NCBI GenBank assembly: GCA_003117195.1 | Contig: BDSI01000008.1 | Coordinates: forward strand, 1,017,371-1,081,370 | Reading direction: 5' to 3' | Source: Eudorina sp. 2006-703-Eu-15 | Lineage: Eukaryota; Chlorophyta; Chlorophyceae; Chlamydomonadales; Volvocaceae | DNA: 64,000 bases | Shown here: positions 12,201 to 21,992 of the stretch, in pieces | Position numbering within the stretch: the first letter of the stretch is position 1 | How the letters are laid out: each line of letters opens with the position of its first letter | Notes under the pieces: model-generated | What the model was told of the DNA's origin: nothing | Seen by the model: only the letters and a program-made list of their open reading frames with translations | The model's database searches: none | Position numbers and translations under genes: made by a program

Positions 12201-15200
12201 CGGAAAGGTGGCGGGAACTTTTTGAAGTCCCGCGGTACCGCGCATCGTGGTGTTGGAAGCCAGTCGCACGAAGGTGCGATCTCGGGCGGCTTAGCATAGA
12301 TTTAGATTTTATTGCATTAATCAAAGCGGAGTTTATGTGCGCTCCCGTGGTGTAGTGGTTAGCACTGTAGACTCTGAATCTACCGACCTGAGTTCAAATC
12401 TCAGCGGGAGCTAAATTTTGCATCAAATATGTTGCCGGGCTTTGAGCGGCTAAATGTCATAGTGAGTCCCCTTTAGTTGCCGATCTTGGCGTCCCGTCCT
12501 ACGCAAGTAATCACCGGCGGCATGGAAACGGTGAATCCGGACCGATCCAATGGTGGCGAGGCACCAATTCAAACACCAAACACCAACGGACAAAGCTGCG
12601 CCTCAGCAGCTAGGCGGAAAAAACCAGAACGCGTCAGTCCCCATCCTCCTGCCACTTTCGCCCTCCTTTGAGTTCCGCCGCCTGCCAGACTGTTGGGCGT
12701 CCCCTGCCCTCCGGACCCCCTTCCGATCTACCCGTGTGCGGCGCGTGGGTGTGACTGAATCCCCCCCCTTTGCCTTCCCTTCCATTCTGCCCCCTCCCCC
12801 CCAAAATCCGAACCTCCCAACCCTCACTGCGGTCCCTCCCTGCACATGCCTCGCGACACGGCGGCCGCTTCTTACCGCCACTTCCGGATCGCCTTCCCTC
12901 CCGCAATCTCTCCTTCCATTGCCCCGCCCGCCCATCCGCCCGCGCTGCCCCCACATCCGTCCGCATCGGGACCTCCTGCCCCCTCCGCAGGTTCAACCCC
13001 ACGCGGAGGCGTTTGGGCGCGCGTGCCGCCTGGACGCCGCCCACTTCACCAACTTCGGCGAGGAGGTGGTCCGCGGGCAGCCGCTGTTCCTGGCCTCGCT
13101 GATGCTGCAGCGGCTGGAGCCCATGCTCAGGACGGCGGCGGGTGGGGCGCCCTGGCAGGTGCGGCGGGTGGGGCGGGAGGAGTGTGTGGGCTGTGGGGCG
13201 GTGGGAATGAAAATAGCCAAGAAGAGGGTGTAGGACACTGGTAGAGTACTGCAGCTGAGCGGCTGTCAGAGCAAGGGTGGGCTGGATGGTGTGTACGGCG
13301 GCGCGGTGTATGGGACGTCCGGTGCCGGGGAGGTCAGGGGGCAGGCCCGGACTGACGATGACGGGCTGGCAGCCCGTGACGGTGAGTGAGCTGCCGCGTG
13401 CTTGGCCTAACCATTCCGTTGATGGCAAGGCCCGGGTCTAGGAAGGGCGATAGGGAGATAAGGCGGGTTGGGGTTGAGGAATTTCTGAGCAAGGCTCGCA
13501 GTGTTTCGCAAAAGACCTTTGTGAGCCGTGAGGTTGGTAACGCTCTCGCCCTCGCACCAAGGCCGTGGGCGGGGGGGGCGGGGCTCGGGGTGCGGGCAGG
13601 TACCGTATCCGGTGGACGTACGGGTGCGTCGGGTACGTACGGCAGTCTCAACTCTCTAGGGTGTCGCCGCGTCCTCCTCCCGGCCCCCCATCCACCCCAT
13701 CCTGGGCTGTTTATTTTTAATCCCCATCGTCCCCATCATCGTCAGTGCCGCGCTCTGGTCTTTGACGGCACGGTTCGTTGTTCCCTGAACAGCCCGCCGT
13801 CGTTTTCTCATTTTGACCGAGGTAGACAGTCCTCCCTTCCTAGGCTTTGTGGGGTGTCGGCTATTCGAGTGGTTCAAAGGCCAAGGTGATCAAGCGAATC
13901 CGGCTGTTTCAGAACAGCCGCGGTAAACTCAACATAGAGGGACGCTGGTGGGACTTACGTGGCCCTCACTAGTTCATCCTTTCACTCCTTGGATTCCGCC
14001 TCTGAAATCCCTCCCTCCTCTCCCTTCCTCCGGTACTGGTCCTGGGGATCCCGGCTATTCCACCTTCCCCCCGCCTCGCGTACGGCAAAACCAAAGATCG
14101 TGAGCCAGACCGGCAGCGGCGCGGCGGCGGGCAAGGTGGTAGCTGTAGCAGCGCTGGCTGACGTGCAGGGCGTCAACTACAGCCAGCCCACGGTGTTGCT
14201 GGCGGCGGCGCTGACGGGCGTGGAAGACATCCCGGCGGGCGTGGTGGCGGTGCTCACCCGCAGTACGACGGATGTCCTGTCGCACCTGTCCATCCGGGCC
14301 CGCAGGTAGGGCGGTTGGTTGGTTGGTCGGTTGGTTGATCGGTCAAGGTGGTTGTTGGTGTGTTTCGATGATTCGGTGGGTGGTTCGATAGTTGGAAAGC
14401 CAAACCCAGCGCGGAAAGGAAAACCGACCATGCCATCAAACAGCGACAGGGCATCCAGAGCGGCATCCGGATGTCGGTTCACATGTGCTTGCTCCGGGTC
14501 GTGTCCCTCTGTGGCTGTGGCTGTGGCTGTGGCTGTCCCGCCACGTCCCATCCAACCTGACGTACCTCGCTTGCCTCTCACCCTTTCTGACGCCGTACGT
14601 ACAACACGCCCCTGCCGTACAATGGCACAGTCAGCGGGTGCTGCTGGCCACGTGCTTCGACGACGGCGCCTGGCAGACCTGGCAGGACCTGGCGGCGGCG
14701 GGAGCCTCCGCCGCCGCCGTCGTGGACCCCGCCGTCGGCGCCGTCATGCCGGCGGAGGCGCCCGCCGCCACCGCCGCCGCCGCGTCGCCGGACGCGGCGG
14801 CAGTGGGTGGCCCACGGGTCTCTTTGCAAGTTCCGGAGCGTACGGCAGCTTGGGCGATCTCCGAGTCGGAGTTCCGGCCCGGCATGGTGGGCGCGAAGGC
14901 GCTGAACCTGGCGACGCTGCGGAAGCGCCTGGCCGCGACGGCGCCGTCGGTCGGCGTGCCCGCGTCGGTGTCGCTGCCGTACGGTACGTTTGAGCGCGTG
15001 CTGGCGGCGGAGCCACGGAATGCGGCGGCGGCGGCGGAGGTGGAGCGGCTGGCGGCGGCGGCGGGGGCCGCGGCGGCGGCGGGGTCGTTCCCCCGGGAGG
15101 AGCTGGAGCAGCTGCGCCGCGTGGTGGCGGAGGGTTAGTACGGCATGGGCGTTAGTACGGATGGGCGGGTTGCCGTACGGCGGCGTTTGCATCAAAGAAG

Positions 15201-18200
15201 CGGGTGGGCCAGACGATGGGTTGGCTGCAGTGAAGGTCAGGCGAACGAGGTGCGTTGTCGGCAAAGCACAGCCGTGCACATACCGTACAGCAGTACCTGT
15301 TGGTCCGACAGGTTGTTCAGATGTTAACGCACAAATCGGGTTCTTTCTTGGGTCGTTAGGGTTTTCCTGGCAGGGACCTGGCTCTGCTTGCATCGCACTC
15401 CGGTGGGGCCGCGGCTGTCCGGCTTGGCCGTCTGCTTGCCTGTTATGAGGCGTCCATGTTCTTCACTGTACGGCAAGGTATCCCGCGTTGATCTGCTCGT
15501 CCACCCCATGCACAGATCTGGTCGCTCCCCCGGAGCTCGTCCACCAGCTGGCGGCTGTGGCGGCGCAGGCGGGCCTCATCCCTTCCCCCGACCACTGGCT
15601 GCCGTACGATGCGGACGCCGGGTCTGCCGCCGTTGACGACGTCGACGACAGCGACGGCGAGGACGCCGGCAGCATGACCCGGTGGCCTGCGGTGTGGTCG
15701 GCGGTGTGCCGGGTGTGGGCGTCCAAGTGGACGGACCGGGCGTGGCTGAGTCGGAGAGCGCTGGGTATTCCGGAGGGGGAGCTCTTCATGTCGGTGCTGC
15801 TGCAGCAGGTGGGGGGCGAGCCGTGAGCGGGATGGAATGAGTTCGCTCCGGGTTGGAATGCGGGTCGGGTGGGGAAGGGGATGGGGTTAACTTGAAAAAG
15901 GGGGTGGGGTAGCATGTGGTCTGAGGCGGGGCGCGAGGCGGTGGGCCATGGGGTCTGCTTCCATGGCACTCACTGAGACGGACTCCGATCGGACTTTTAC
16001 TCTAGGGTTTTGCAGTCGGGCAGCAGCGCAGCTTCCTTCTATTCGTCTGACCCGTTTCCCGCCCTCCCTGCGCTGCCCGCCCGCCTGCCCGCCCACCCGC
16101 CCTCGCAGGTGGTCCCCTTCCAGTACGCCTTCGTGCTCCACACCTCCAACCCCGTGACACACACGCCGGGTGGGTGCGGGCGCGTGCAGGGGCGTGCGTT
16201 TGTTTGGGGTGGGCCGGAGAGCGTGCTTGGCGGAAGGTCGGTGCTGCGGGGGCCGGGCGGGACCTGGCCGCGGCTGCACCGCAAGCGCCGCTGACCCGAC
16301 TGACCGATTGCGGATATCGGGATACGCGCGCGCGCGCCGCGCCGCGTGCGTCCCCTTCCACGCCCCGCCTGCCGTCCGCTCCGTTCAGCAGCCCCCCCCA
16401 AAAGGCCTCCGCATCCCAGATGGGACTGGGTGGGTGCACTGCTGGGCTCACACCGGTCACCCCTACCCTCGCCGCCCTCCCTCCCTGACCCGCAGGCGAG
16501 CTCCTGGGTGAGGTGGTGGTGGGTATGGGCGAGGCGCTGGTCGGCAACTACCCGGGCAGGGCGCTGGGCTTCACGGTGCCGCCGGGCGAGGGCGCGCCAG
16601 CGCCGCAGGTGCGCTTGCCTGCTTCTGGGGGCGTGGGTGTGGGGTCGGAGCGGAGGAGGAGGAGGAGGAGGAGGAGGAGGACGACGACGACGCGGACGAG
16701 GACACGGTGGTGGAGGTGAAGACGGCGCAAACTGGGTCCTCGCGATCTGGGCATCAAACCATCAATCACCCAGCCAGAGCGATGGCGCCTGTGACCTTTT
16801 CTCGCTCCCCCCTGCATCTGCTTGCTATGGCAGCCAGCAGCGTCCCCCGCGTCGACCAACTGAACTGGCATGACCCTCCCCGGATCCTCCTCAACCAACA
16901 ACCGCCAACATCCCAACCACCTTTAAATCACACATATACCCCGCGCACGTCGGCACGCGCCCGATGAGCGTGTTTTGCCCCACTGACACGGTGGGGTGGC
17001 AACGGCTGCGGCAGACGGCCCCCGTCTTCTTCCCCGCCTGTCTACCCAGGTCCCCCGTCTGCCGACCCCCAAGCAGCAAGCAAACCCTAGAGCTGTGTAC
17101 GGCACAACCTCCTCACTCCTCCCAACCCCGCTCCGCCCCACCCTTCACCTTCCCCGGACCTCCGCTCCCCCACCTCACCTCACCTCGCCCCGCAGCTCAT
17201 CTCGCTGCCCTCAAAGCGCCTGGCGCTGCACGCCCCCACGGGCCCCGGCGGCGCCCCCACATTGATCGCCAGGTCGGACGCAAATGCCGAGGACTTGGAG
17301 CAGTATGCCGCCGCAGGGCTATACGACAGGTACGGTACACGGCATAAATTATTAAGGACAATGGGCTCTCAATGCTGGGGGGAAGAGGGGCGACGCGGTG
17401 GGACAGCGATGCACCGGCGCCACCACAGTGCAGCGGGCGTCGTTGGGCGGACGAGTGGCGGTGGGCGGTGGGTCCGCAACCCCGCATCGACAGGGCACAC
17501 GCTCCTAGGGCCCTCACTGCCGCTCACGGATTGGACGCATCCATGTGGCCCTTCGCGGCCCCTTCGAGAGCCCGTACACGCCCCAACCAACCCTCACCCC
17601 CGATCCTCTCCCCGATCCTCGCTCACAGGAAGGGTACGCGACGCCACTTCGCCCTCCCCCTCACCCATCGGACCACCCCCAACCCCCCAACCACCCCACG
17701 TCCACCCTCGGCCCCCGAATGCCTACCAATTTCCGATACGGTACCCCCGGCCCCCATACCCCCCCCCGCAGTGTGACCCTGCAGCCTCTGGTGGCCCGCC
17801 CCGCCGCCTACGTGTCGGAGCCGCTGCTGGGCGACCCGGGCTTCCGGGGGGCACTGCTGGGGCGGCTGGCGGCGCTGGGGCGGGACGTGGCGGCGGCATT
17901 CGGCGGTCGGGACCAGGACGTGGAGGGCGGCGTGGGGCCAGGGGGCGGCCTGTACGTGGTGCAGGCGAGGCCGCAGGTACGGCAGGGGCGGGGTGGCGGG
18001 CCCGCAGACCTACGCCTGTGCGTGTGTGTATTGTGCGCCTGTACCTCTCCGGGTGCAGAGACGGCGCGCTGCGGGTGATGCAGATATGCCGGATGTGCAA
18101 ATTAAAGGACGATCGTGCATATCCATGTGACCCAATTTCGGTCTCACCGGCGTGGTAACCTCGTTTGCGAGTGCCAAGTTGTTAGTTAGCTGGACAGGTA

Positions 18201-18361
18201 AGCTCGCTGCCGCGACGGACGTTTAGATGCACGGCATTGCAACACTCAAGTGAGGGCCCCCCCGGTTCAATATCCTCTGACGCCGCAACTCTTGACGCGC
18301 TCCTTCCGACCCCGTCCCACCCCTTCTCTCCTCTCAGGTGGAGATCCACAGCCCCAAGTAG
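1556..18361 (+). CDS. GWD: Alpha-glucan water dikinase (starch phosphorylation), 25 exons
   Basis: Plastid enzyme that uses ATP to phosphorylate glucose units of starch, opening granules for degradation. Exons: 1556-1725, 2673-2804, 3381-3435, 3928-4095, 4675-4803, 5011-5101, 5575-5714, 6393-6539, 7419-7522, 8029-8117, 8490-8551, 8821-8894, 9374-9464, 10242-10289, 10704-10799, 11818-12003, 12991-13158, 14097-14305, 14631-15133, 15516-15808, 16109-16169, 16496-16608, 17196-17329, 17772-17976, 18338-18361. Every junction keeps phase, giving 1163 aa. Residues 1 to about 55 look like a transit peptide. One CBM45 starch-binding module covers about 110-215 (LHWALDEW, then ETWFNNSG). WHQKLHTNTSPDD is near 352. 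The phosphohistidine is in DVLSHLSIRAR (His713). The C-terminal nucleotide-binding domain carries RSDANAEDLE near 1070 and ends VVQARPQVEIHSPK. DVLSHLS favours GWD over PWD. Plant GWD1 has two CBM45 modules; only one is visible here. The first two exons are less certain than the rest. Confidence 0.93.
3799..3920. repeat. CCCTCCCG-type simple repeat in GWD intron 3
   Basis: About 120 bp of CCCTCCCG/CCCTCCCT units directly before the acceptor at 3926-3927, so the tract doubles as an extreme pyrimidine-rich acceptor region. Confidence 0.8.
5718..5835. repeat. Minisatellite, 14-bp GGGGCGGCCAGGGA unit, GWD intron 7
   Basis: About eight near-perfect tandem copies beginning just after the donor of exon 7 (5714). 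Translating either strand gives low-complexity open frames that are not genes. Confidence 0.85.
6332..6364 (+). repeat. Intron-end motif, acceptor side (GWD intron 7)
   Basis: TTTGAATATGTCTACCAATT followed by TCCTATACCCC, ending about 30 bp before the acceptor of exon 8 (6392). It is the reverse complement of the donor-side motif. Confidence 0.75.
6553..6848. repeat. GGAGA pentanucleotide array interrupted by a 34-nt G homopolymer
   Basis: Starts right after the donor of GWD exon 8 with GGGGC units, becomes AGGAG units, then an uninterrupted run of 34 G (6607-6640), then about 200 bp of near-perfect GGAGA repeats. The coding strand of the intron is nearly pure purine over 300 bases. Confidence 0.95.
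7754..7790 (+). repeat. Intron-end motif, acceptor-orientation copy (GWD intron 9)
   Basis: Contains TGTCTACCAATTTCCTATAC. A second, more diverged copy in the same orientation is at 7937-7976 (TGTCTACCAACTTCCTGTAT), about 50 bp before the exon 10 acceptor. Confidence 0.75.
9162..9217. repeat. (CA)n microsatellite in GWD intron 12
   Basis: About 28 uninterrupted CA units; a second shorter CA tract lies at about 9258-9280 in the same intron. Confidence 0.95.
9490..9530 (-). repeat. Intron-end motif, donor side (GWD intron 13)
   Basis: Near-full copy of the interspersed intron motif in the orientation seen near donors: GGTATCGGAAATTGGTAG, then ACATTATCAAACTGCGC and a GCTGCTGC tail. It begins about 26 bp after the exon 13 donor (9464). 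Confidence 0.75.
10907..10941 (-). repeat. Intron-end motif, donor side (GWD intron 15)
   Basis: GGGTATAGGAAATTGGTAG then ACATTAGG. It is paired within the same intron with the inverted copy at 11714-11752, so the two could base-pair and bring the intron ends together. Confidence 0.75.
11294..11328. repeat. (GTGAC)n pentanucleotide repeat, GWD intron 15
   Basis: About seven tandem GTGAC units. Each contains a potential GTGA donor-like sequence, but none continues a reading frame. Confidence 0.85.
11714..11752 (+). repeat. Intron-end motif, acceptor side (GWD intron 15)
   Basis: GCAGCAGCGCAGTTCGGATA followed by TGTCTACCAATTTCCT, about 65 bp before the exon 16 acceptor (11817). A degenerate copy lies just upstream at 11588-11620. 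Confidence 0.75.
12341..12412 (+). tRNA. tRNA-Gln (anticodon CTG)
   Basis: A complete 72-nt cloverleaf. The acceptor stem is GCTCCCG with CGGGAGC. The D arm pairs GTG with CAC around AGTGGTTA, the anticodon arm GTAGA/TCTAC encloses loop CTCTGAA (anticodon CTG), the variable loop is CGAC, and the T arm CTGAG/CTCAG encloses TTCAAAT. The discriminator base is T and a TTTT tract follows within seven bases, fitting a Pol III terminator. There is no intron. It sits on the same strand as GWD, inside the intron between exons 16 and 17, in a local AT-rich patch (about 12090-12480). Confidence 0.93.
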
Positions 18362-21185
18362 ACTACGGCCACATAGCATCGCGGCTATGCACGTACGTAC
18401 GGTGTGTTTAATAAAGCAACCCGGAAACGTCCCGGTGTGTCCACGCGGCTGGATGAGGAGCTTCGGGAAAGGAACTGCGACGGCTGCGGCTGTGCCTTGA
18501 CCCTCAGGGCTTGGTCCTTCAGTCCGAGGAGGCCCTGGGGTGTGCGGATCCGTGGTTGGGTTCCGGCGGAAACGCCTCCATGAGCGCTAGAGCGCAATAC
18601 ATACACAGCTACGATACAGAGGACATAGGGTATAGAGAGGGTCGTGGTGCTTGTGGGGGCCCGGGGCGAGTTTTCAAGTCAGGTTTAGTGGTAACTGATT
18701 TGGGTCGTGCAGATGTCCTCGCTGAACACACATATATATGGGTTTCTTATCTAAACACACATATATATGCGGCGCCGGGATATTCCAGCGGGACGCCTGC
18801 CTGCCCGGGTGGCCAGGCTGAGGCAACTGTATGGGTGTTGCCCATCTCGGGCGAGGCGATTGGCAGGTTCGTCCTTCAGACACTACAGAGAGGCTAGGCA
18901 CGAGGCCGCAGAGCAGCCGCAAGGGGGCAGCGGCCGGCGAGGTGCGTGCAAGGATTGCGGCGCGGTGGGTTTTGTGACGTGGTAGCGGTCAGAAGGGCGA
19001 TAGACGTCAGCACGACACATGCAGGTTCGCGGGGGTGCTCAAGTGCTTCGGCAGGAGGGAGGCCGGGGAGGTGCCCTCATCAGGTCGGTGCATCAGGACT
19101 TCAGGAGGTGCTCGAATTACGGAGAGTTAATCCGCCTCAGGGTCCAGGTAGGACAATAAAGTTTGGCACCCAGAAAATGCTTCATCAGATGATGCCGGTT
19201 GGGGAGGCAATCAACCCGGACCGATCAGGATACGGTAGTACGGGACAGAGGTCAGGACGTCTACAAGAATGGTTGGGACGCTGCAGGCCTCAACAGGCGG
19301 GACGGGGAATGCATTCAACGGACCGCACGGGGGCCGCGCGTGGTAGCGTTCAGGCGGCAAGGGACCGGCATGGAAATGTGGTGATGGGATGGCACAGTCG
19401 GGAGTTGAGGAGCTGTGGATGTTAACCGATGATGCGGGAAGTCGAAGACGCTGGATCTCGCCACTTGCTGTACGAATGAGTATCTTGCCTCGCGAAAGAG
19501 TGTAAGAAGATGCTGTGGACCTACTTGTTTTGGTGCTCCGCAAGAGCTGCTAACCGCCGCCGCCGTCCATGCTTCATGGCATGCCATCGCTCCTGGCTCC
19601 GACAAAGTCGGTGATATGTTGTGTAGGTGCCATCACAGGCCCTGCTGCTAGGGTCATGTCATACACGAAATGGGCATTTAGCGGCCATGGCAAGAGGGGA
19701 CCAAGGACGCCGTCCCTGGGGCTTACAGATGGCGCGAGGCCGCAACTGCGCCCTGTCGATGTGTCACCATTATGGCCACGGTGTCACCACTATGGCTCAC
19801 CTCCCAAACCGATCACCAAGGTGCTGCACCAGCCCTCCAGCACTGGACACGTACTGCTGCCGCCTTCACCACGACGCGCTTGCTGGGTCCTTCCAGGCAG
19901 CCCGGTGGTGTGTCTAAACCCATCCTCGGGAAGCCATCCACCAAGCTGGCTTCACACCTGGGTGCGCAGGCTTGTGGACCCAGTTCCAGTCTTTCAGTGT
20001 AGGCTTCGATGCCTGGTTCCAAGCAGCGCAGGCCCTCCATCGAAACGCGCGCCATCCTCGCAATCACCGCAAGCAGACATCACGCGCATCGGGTACGATC
20101 ACGCGGTCGCTTTGACTTCTACGTGTCGCGGCCAGTCTCCAGCCCATGCCATGGCATCCATGGAGGCCCTCCCCCGCTACCACCCCTCCTCATCATCGAG
20201 ACTGGTGGGCATGCAACCTCATCATCGAGGCCTCGGCCCACAGCCCCGCCAGGACAAATCCTTCTTTTCAGACCCCCTCCATAACCCATTACCAACCCTT
20301 GCACCCACATGCACGCCCTGTGCAGCGGAAAGGGTTCCTCCGCAGCTGCAGCTGATGGTAACTGATGACGACGAGCTTTGCCCGTGGCAACGCACGCACT
20401 AGCACTCCCCTGGCATCCGCTGTGCTGATTCAGGCCCGGGCTCGCGAGTTTGGGGATCTCCGGCCGTCATGACGCCCAGCGCCGCCAGCGTTGCTGTGAG
20501 GTGGGCAGCGGGTGGTGGAGCCGACAGGCAGCGCAGCGTCAGCGGCCAACGGCGGCCGTACGCGAAGGCCATGCATGCGTCACCAACGAAGTCCGGAGGA
20601 GCACACGCTTCTAGGAAGATGACACGACATCTCTAGCAGTGCGTTGGCGGGGAGGGTGGCGGCGAGGTCAGAAAGAGAGAGTGCACTTCGTCGTTCAGCG
20701 TTTGGGTCCGTATCTGCGTTCTGATCACATAGTAGGGCCACGATGGAGGGCCAGCCGCACATGGACCGAAGCAACGAAAATCAGGACACTTGGGTCGCAC
20801 ACCCAACACACGCAGCGGCGCAAGACATATGCCAGTGTGCCAGTGAGAAGTCGCTCAGGTCGTGTGTTGGGCCAAACCACCACCCGAGCAATTCTGCATC
20901 GGTGACGCCCCTCCGTCCTGCAACAATACACGTATGGTAACCCACTTCAACGAGAAGCCCAAACGCAAACGGACCGAACACCAAGTGGGCAGATTGAGCT
21001 GTGGGTCCATCATTGGTCATTCAACGACGTGCGCGTGTGCCGCCAGGAGAGTTCGGATCCACGACGGCATGAACGGCGCCCGATTGAGTTCCCCGCTTCC
21101 TCTGTTCCCTGACACGACGCCAGCCCAACGTGCGTACCATGCGTGTACTCGCCGTGTACCATTTTGTTAATGAAAGCAAGGTACG
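18362..21185. other. Region without a recognised gene (3' of GWD and 3' of SelM)
   Basis: The two flanking genes converge here, so it should contain both 3' UTRs. I see no exon with splice sites and protein-like composition. A 15-bp AT-rich motif (ACACACATATATATG) occurs twice at 18726-18774. The candidate SECIS hairpin described separately is at 20421-20490. Confidence 0.4.
20421..20490 (-). promoter_or_regulatory. Candidate SECIS element for the SelM mRNA
   Basis: Read on the reverse strand, a possible hairpin has the parts of a eukaryotic SECIS in order. A lower stem pairs CGCTG..GCTG with CAGC..CAGCG, then comes an internal loop, an ATGA opposite TGA (the G-A quartet), an upper stem GGCC..GG with CC..GGCC containing bulges, and an apical loop containing AAA. 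It lies about 700 nt downstream of the SelM stop, a plausible 3' UTR distance in these algae. Weak points are that the upper stem is irregular and that 15 nt, rather than the more usual 11-13, separate ATGA from the unpaired A's. This was judged by eye only. Confidence 0.3.
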
Positions 21186-21992
21186 CTAGCGCCCCGCCTG
21201 GAGGACTCGGCCCGCCATACCCCGCAGTCGCCTTGCCGTCGTGCCCCCTGAGATTTGACGGCAAGCGGCATCTGTCAGCGTCCTTATGTAGGATTGGCTT
21301 CATGTAAGATTGGGTGGATCATCATGTAATGGATCATCATGTAATCGATATACAGTTGAAACCCGTGGTTGCGAGCAGTGTCGTCCTTGCATGAAGGCCG
21401 GGTTGCGCTGGTGTCCTCACCTTGCCCTTTCCTATGGAAGCCCTTGCTCTGAATAAGAGTGTGGAGCTCGTCATACTTGAGCTTGTCCACATACATTCGC
21501 TCCACCTGCGGGTACAAGGGTAAGTATCCTGATGCCGGTTTCGGATAGAGAATCGTCCGTTGCGGCAAATCCAAGCGTTGCAAAGCTTGTTTTACCTCCA
21601 CATCATTCTCAGCGTACAGCACAAGTTCTGGAACCCTGCCAGGAATACTGCACGTTGACGTGGGGGGTGTCGAGTGTCAAAAGTGTCAACGGTCGTGCTG
21701 CAGCCGAGGCAGGCAGGCTACGTACAAGTTCACTGCGACGTTTTCATATGCTCCTTGCTCGATGTCGCCCCTCAGGAACTTCTTAACCTGCGGGTCCCGG
21801 GCGTGGTCAGTGTTGCAGCCGGAAGGAAGCGGGAAACGATGCGGCAAAACGAACCTCAGGCAGGTGGTTCAAGCGTCAGCCTGGGCAACTAATAAACACA
21901 GCCTTCACTACTTTCTTAGGTTGTGCTGCTATATGTGGCGTAAGATGCGAGCACAAGAGTGCAAGCAACAGGAAGGAAGTGAATGAGCGCAT
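21186..21992 (-). CDS. SELENOM: Selenoprotein M (ER thioredoxin-like oxidoreductase, selenocysteine at TGA)
   Basis: Small secretory-pathway redox protein of the SelM/Sep15 family. Exons on the reverse strand: 21992-21855, 21787-21726, 21647-21596, 21505-21421, and a last exon ending at the TAG 21188-21186 (start 21271 or 21247, same frame). All phases agree, giving about 132-140 aa (animal SelM is about 145). Residues 1 to about 24 form a clear signal peptide (MRSFTSFLLLALLCSHL). Then a beta strand KKVVKAVFIS leads to CPG-U-RLNHLPE, where U is an in-frame TGA at 21878-21876. This matches the CGGU-RLN redox motif of SelM. VKKFLRGDI, a FIPGRVPELVLY block and DELHTLIQSKGFHRK follow, all in SelM order. 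The C-terminus is the uncertain part: a strong GTGAGG donor after GFHRKGQ supports splicing, but reading through gives a 30-odd residue tail. No KDEL-like retention signal is obvious. Insertion of selenocysteine needs a SECIS in the 3' UTR; a candidate is listed. Confidence 0.88.

Noticed and set aside
20995..21025. ATGA motifs on the SelM strand as a SECIS start
   Set aside because: A GGACC/GGTCC stem can form, but no GA lies opposite for the quartet; the candidate at 20421-20490 fits better.
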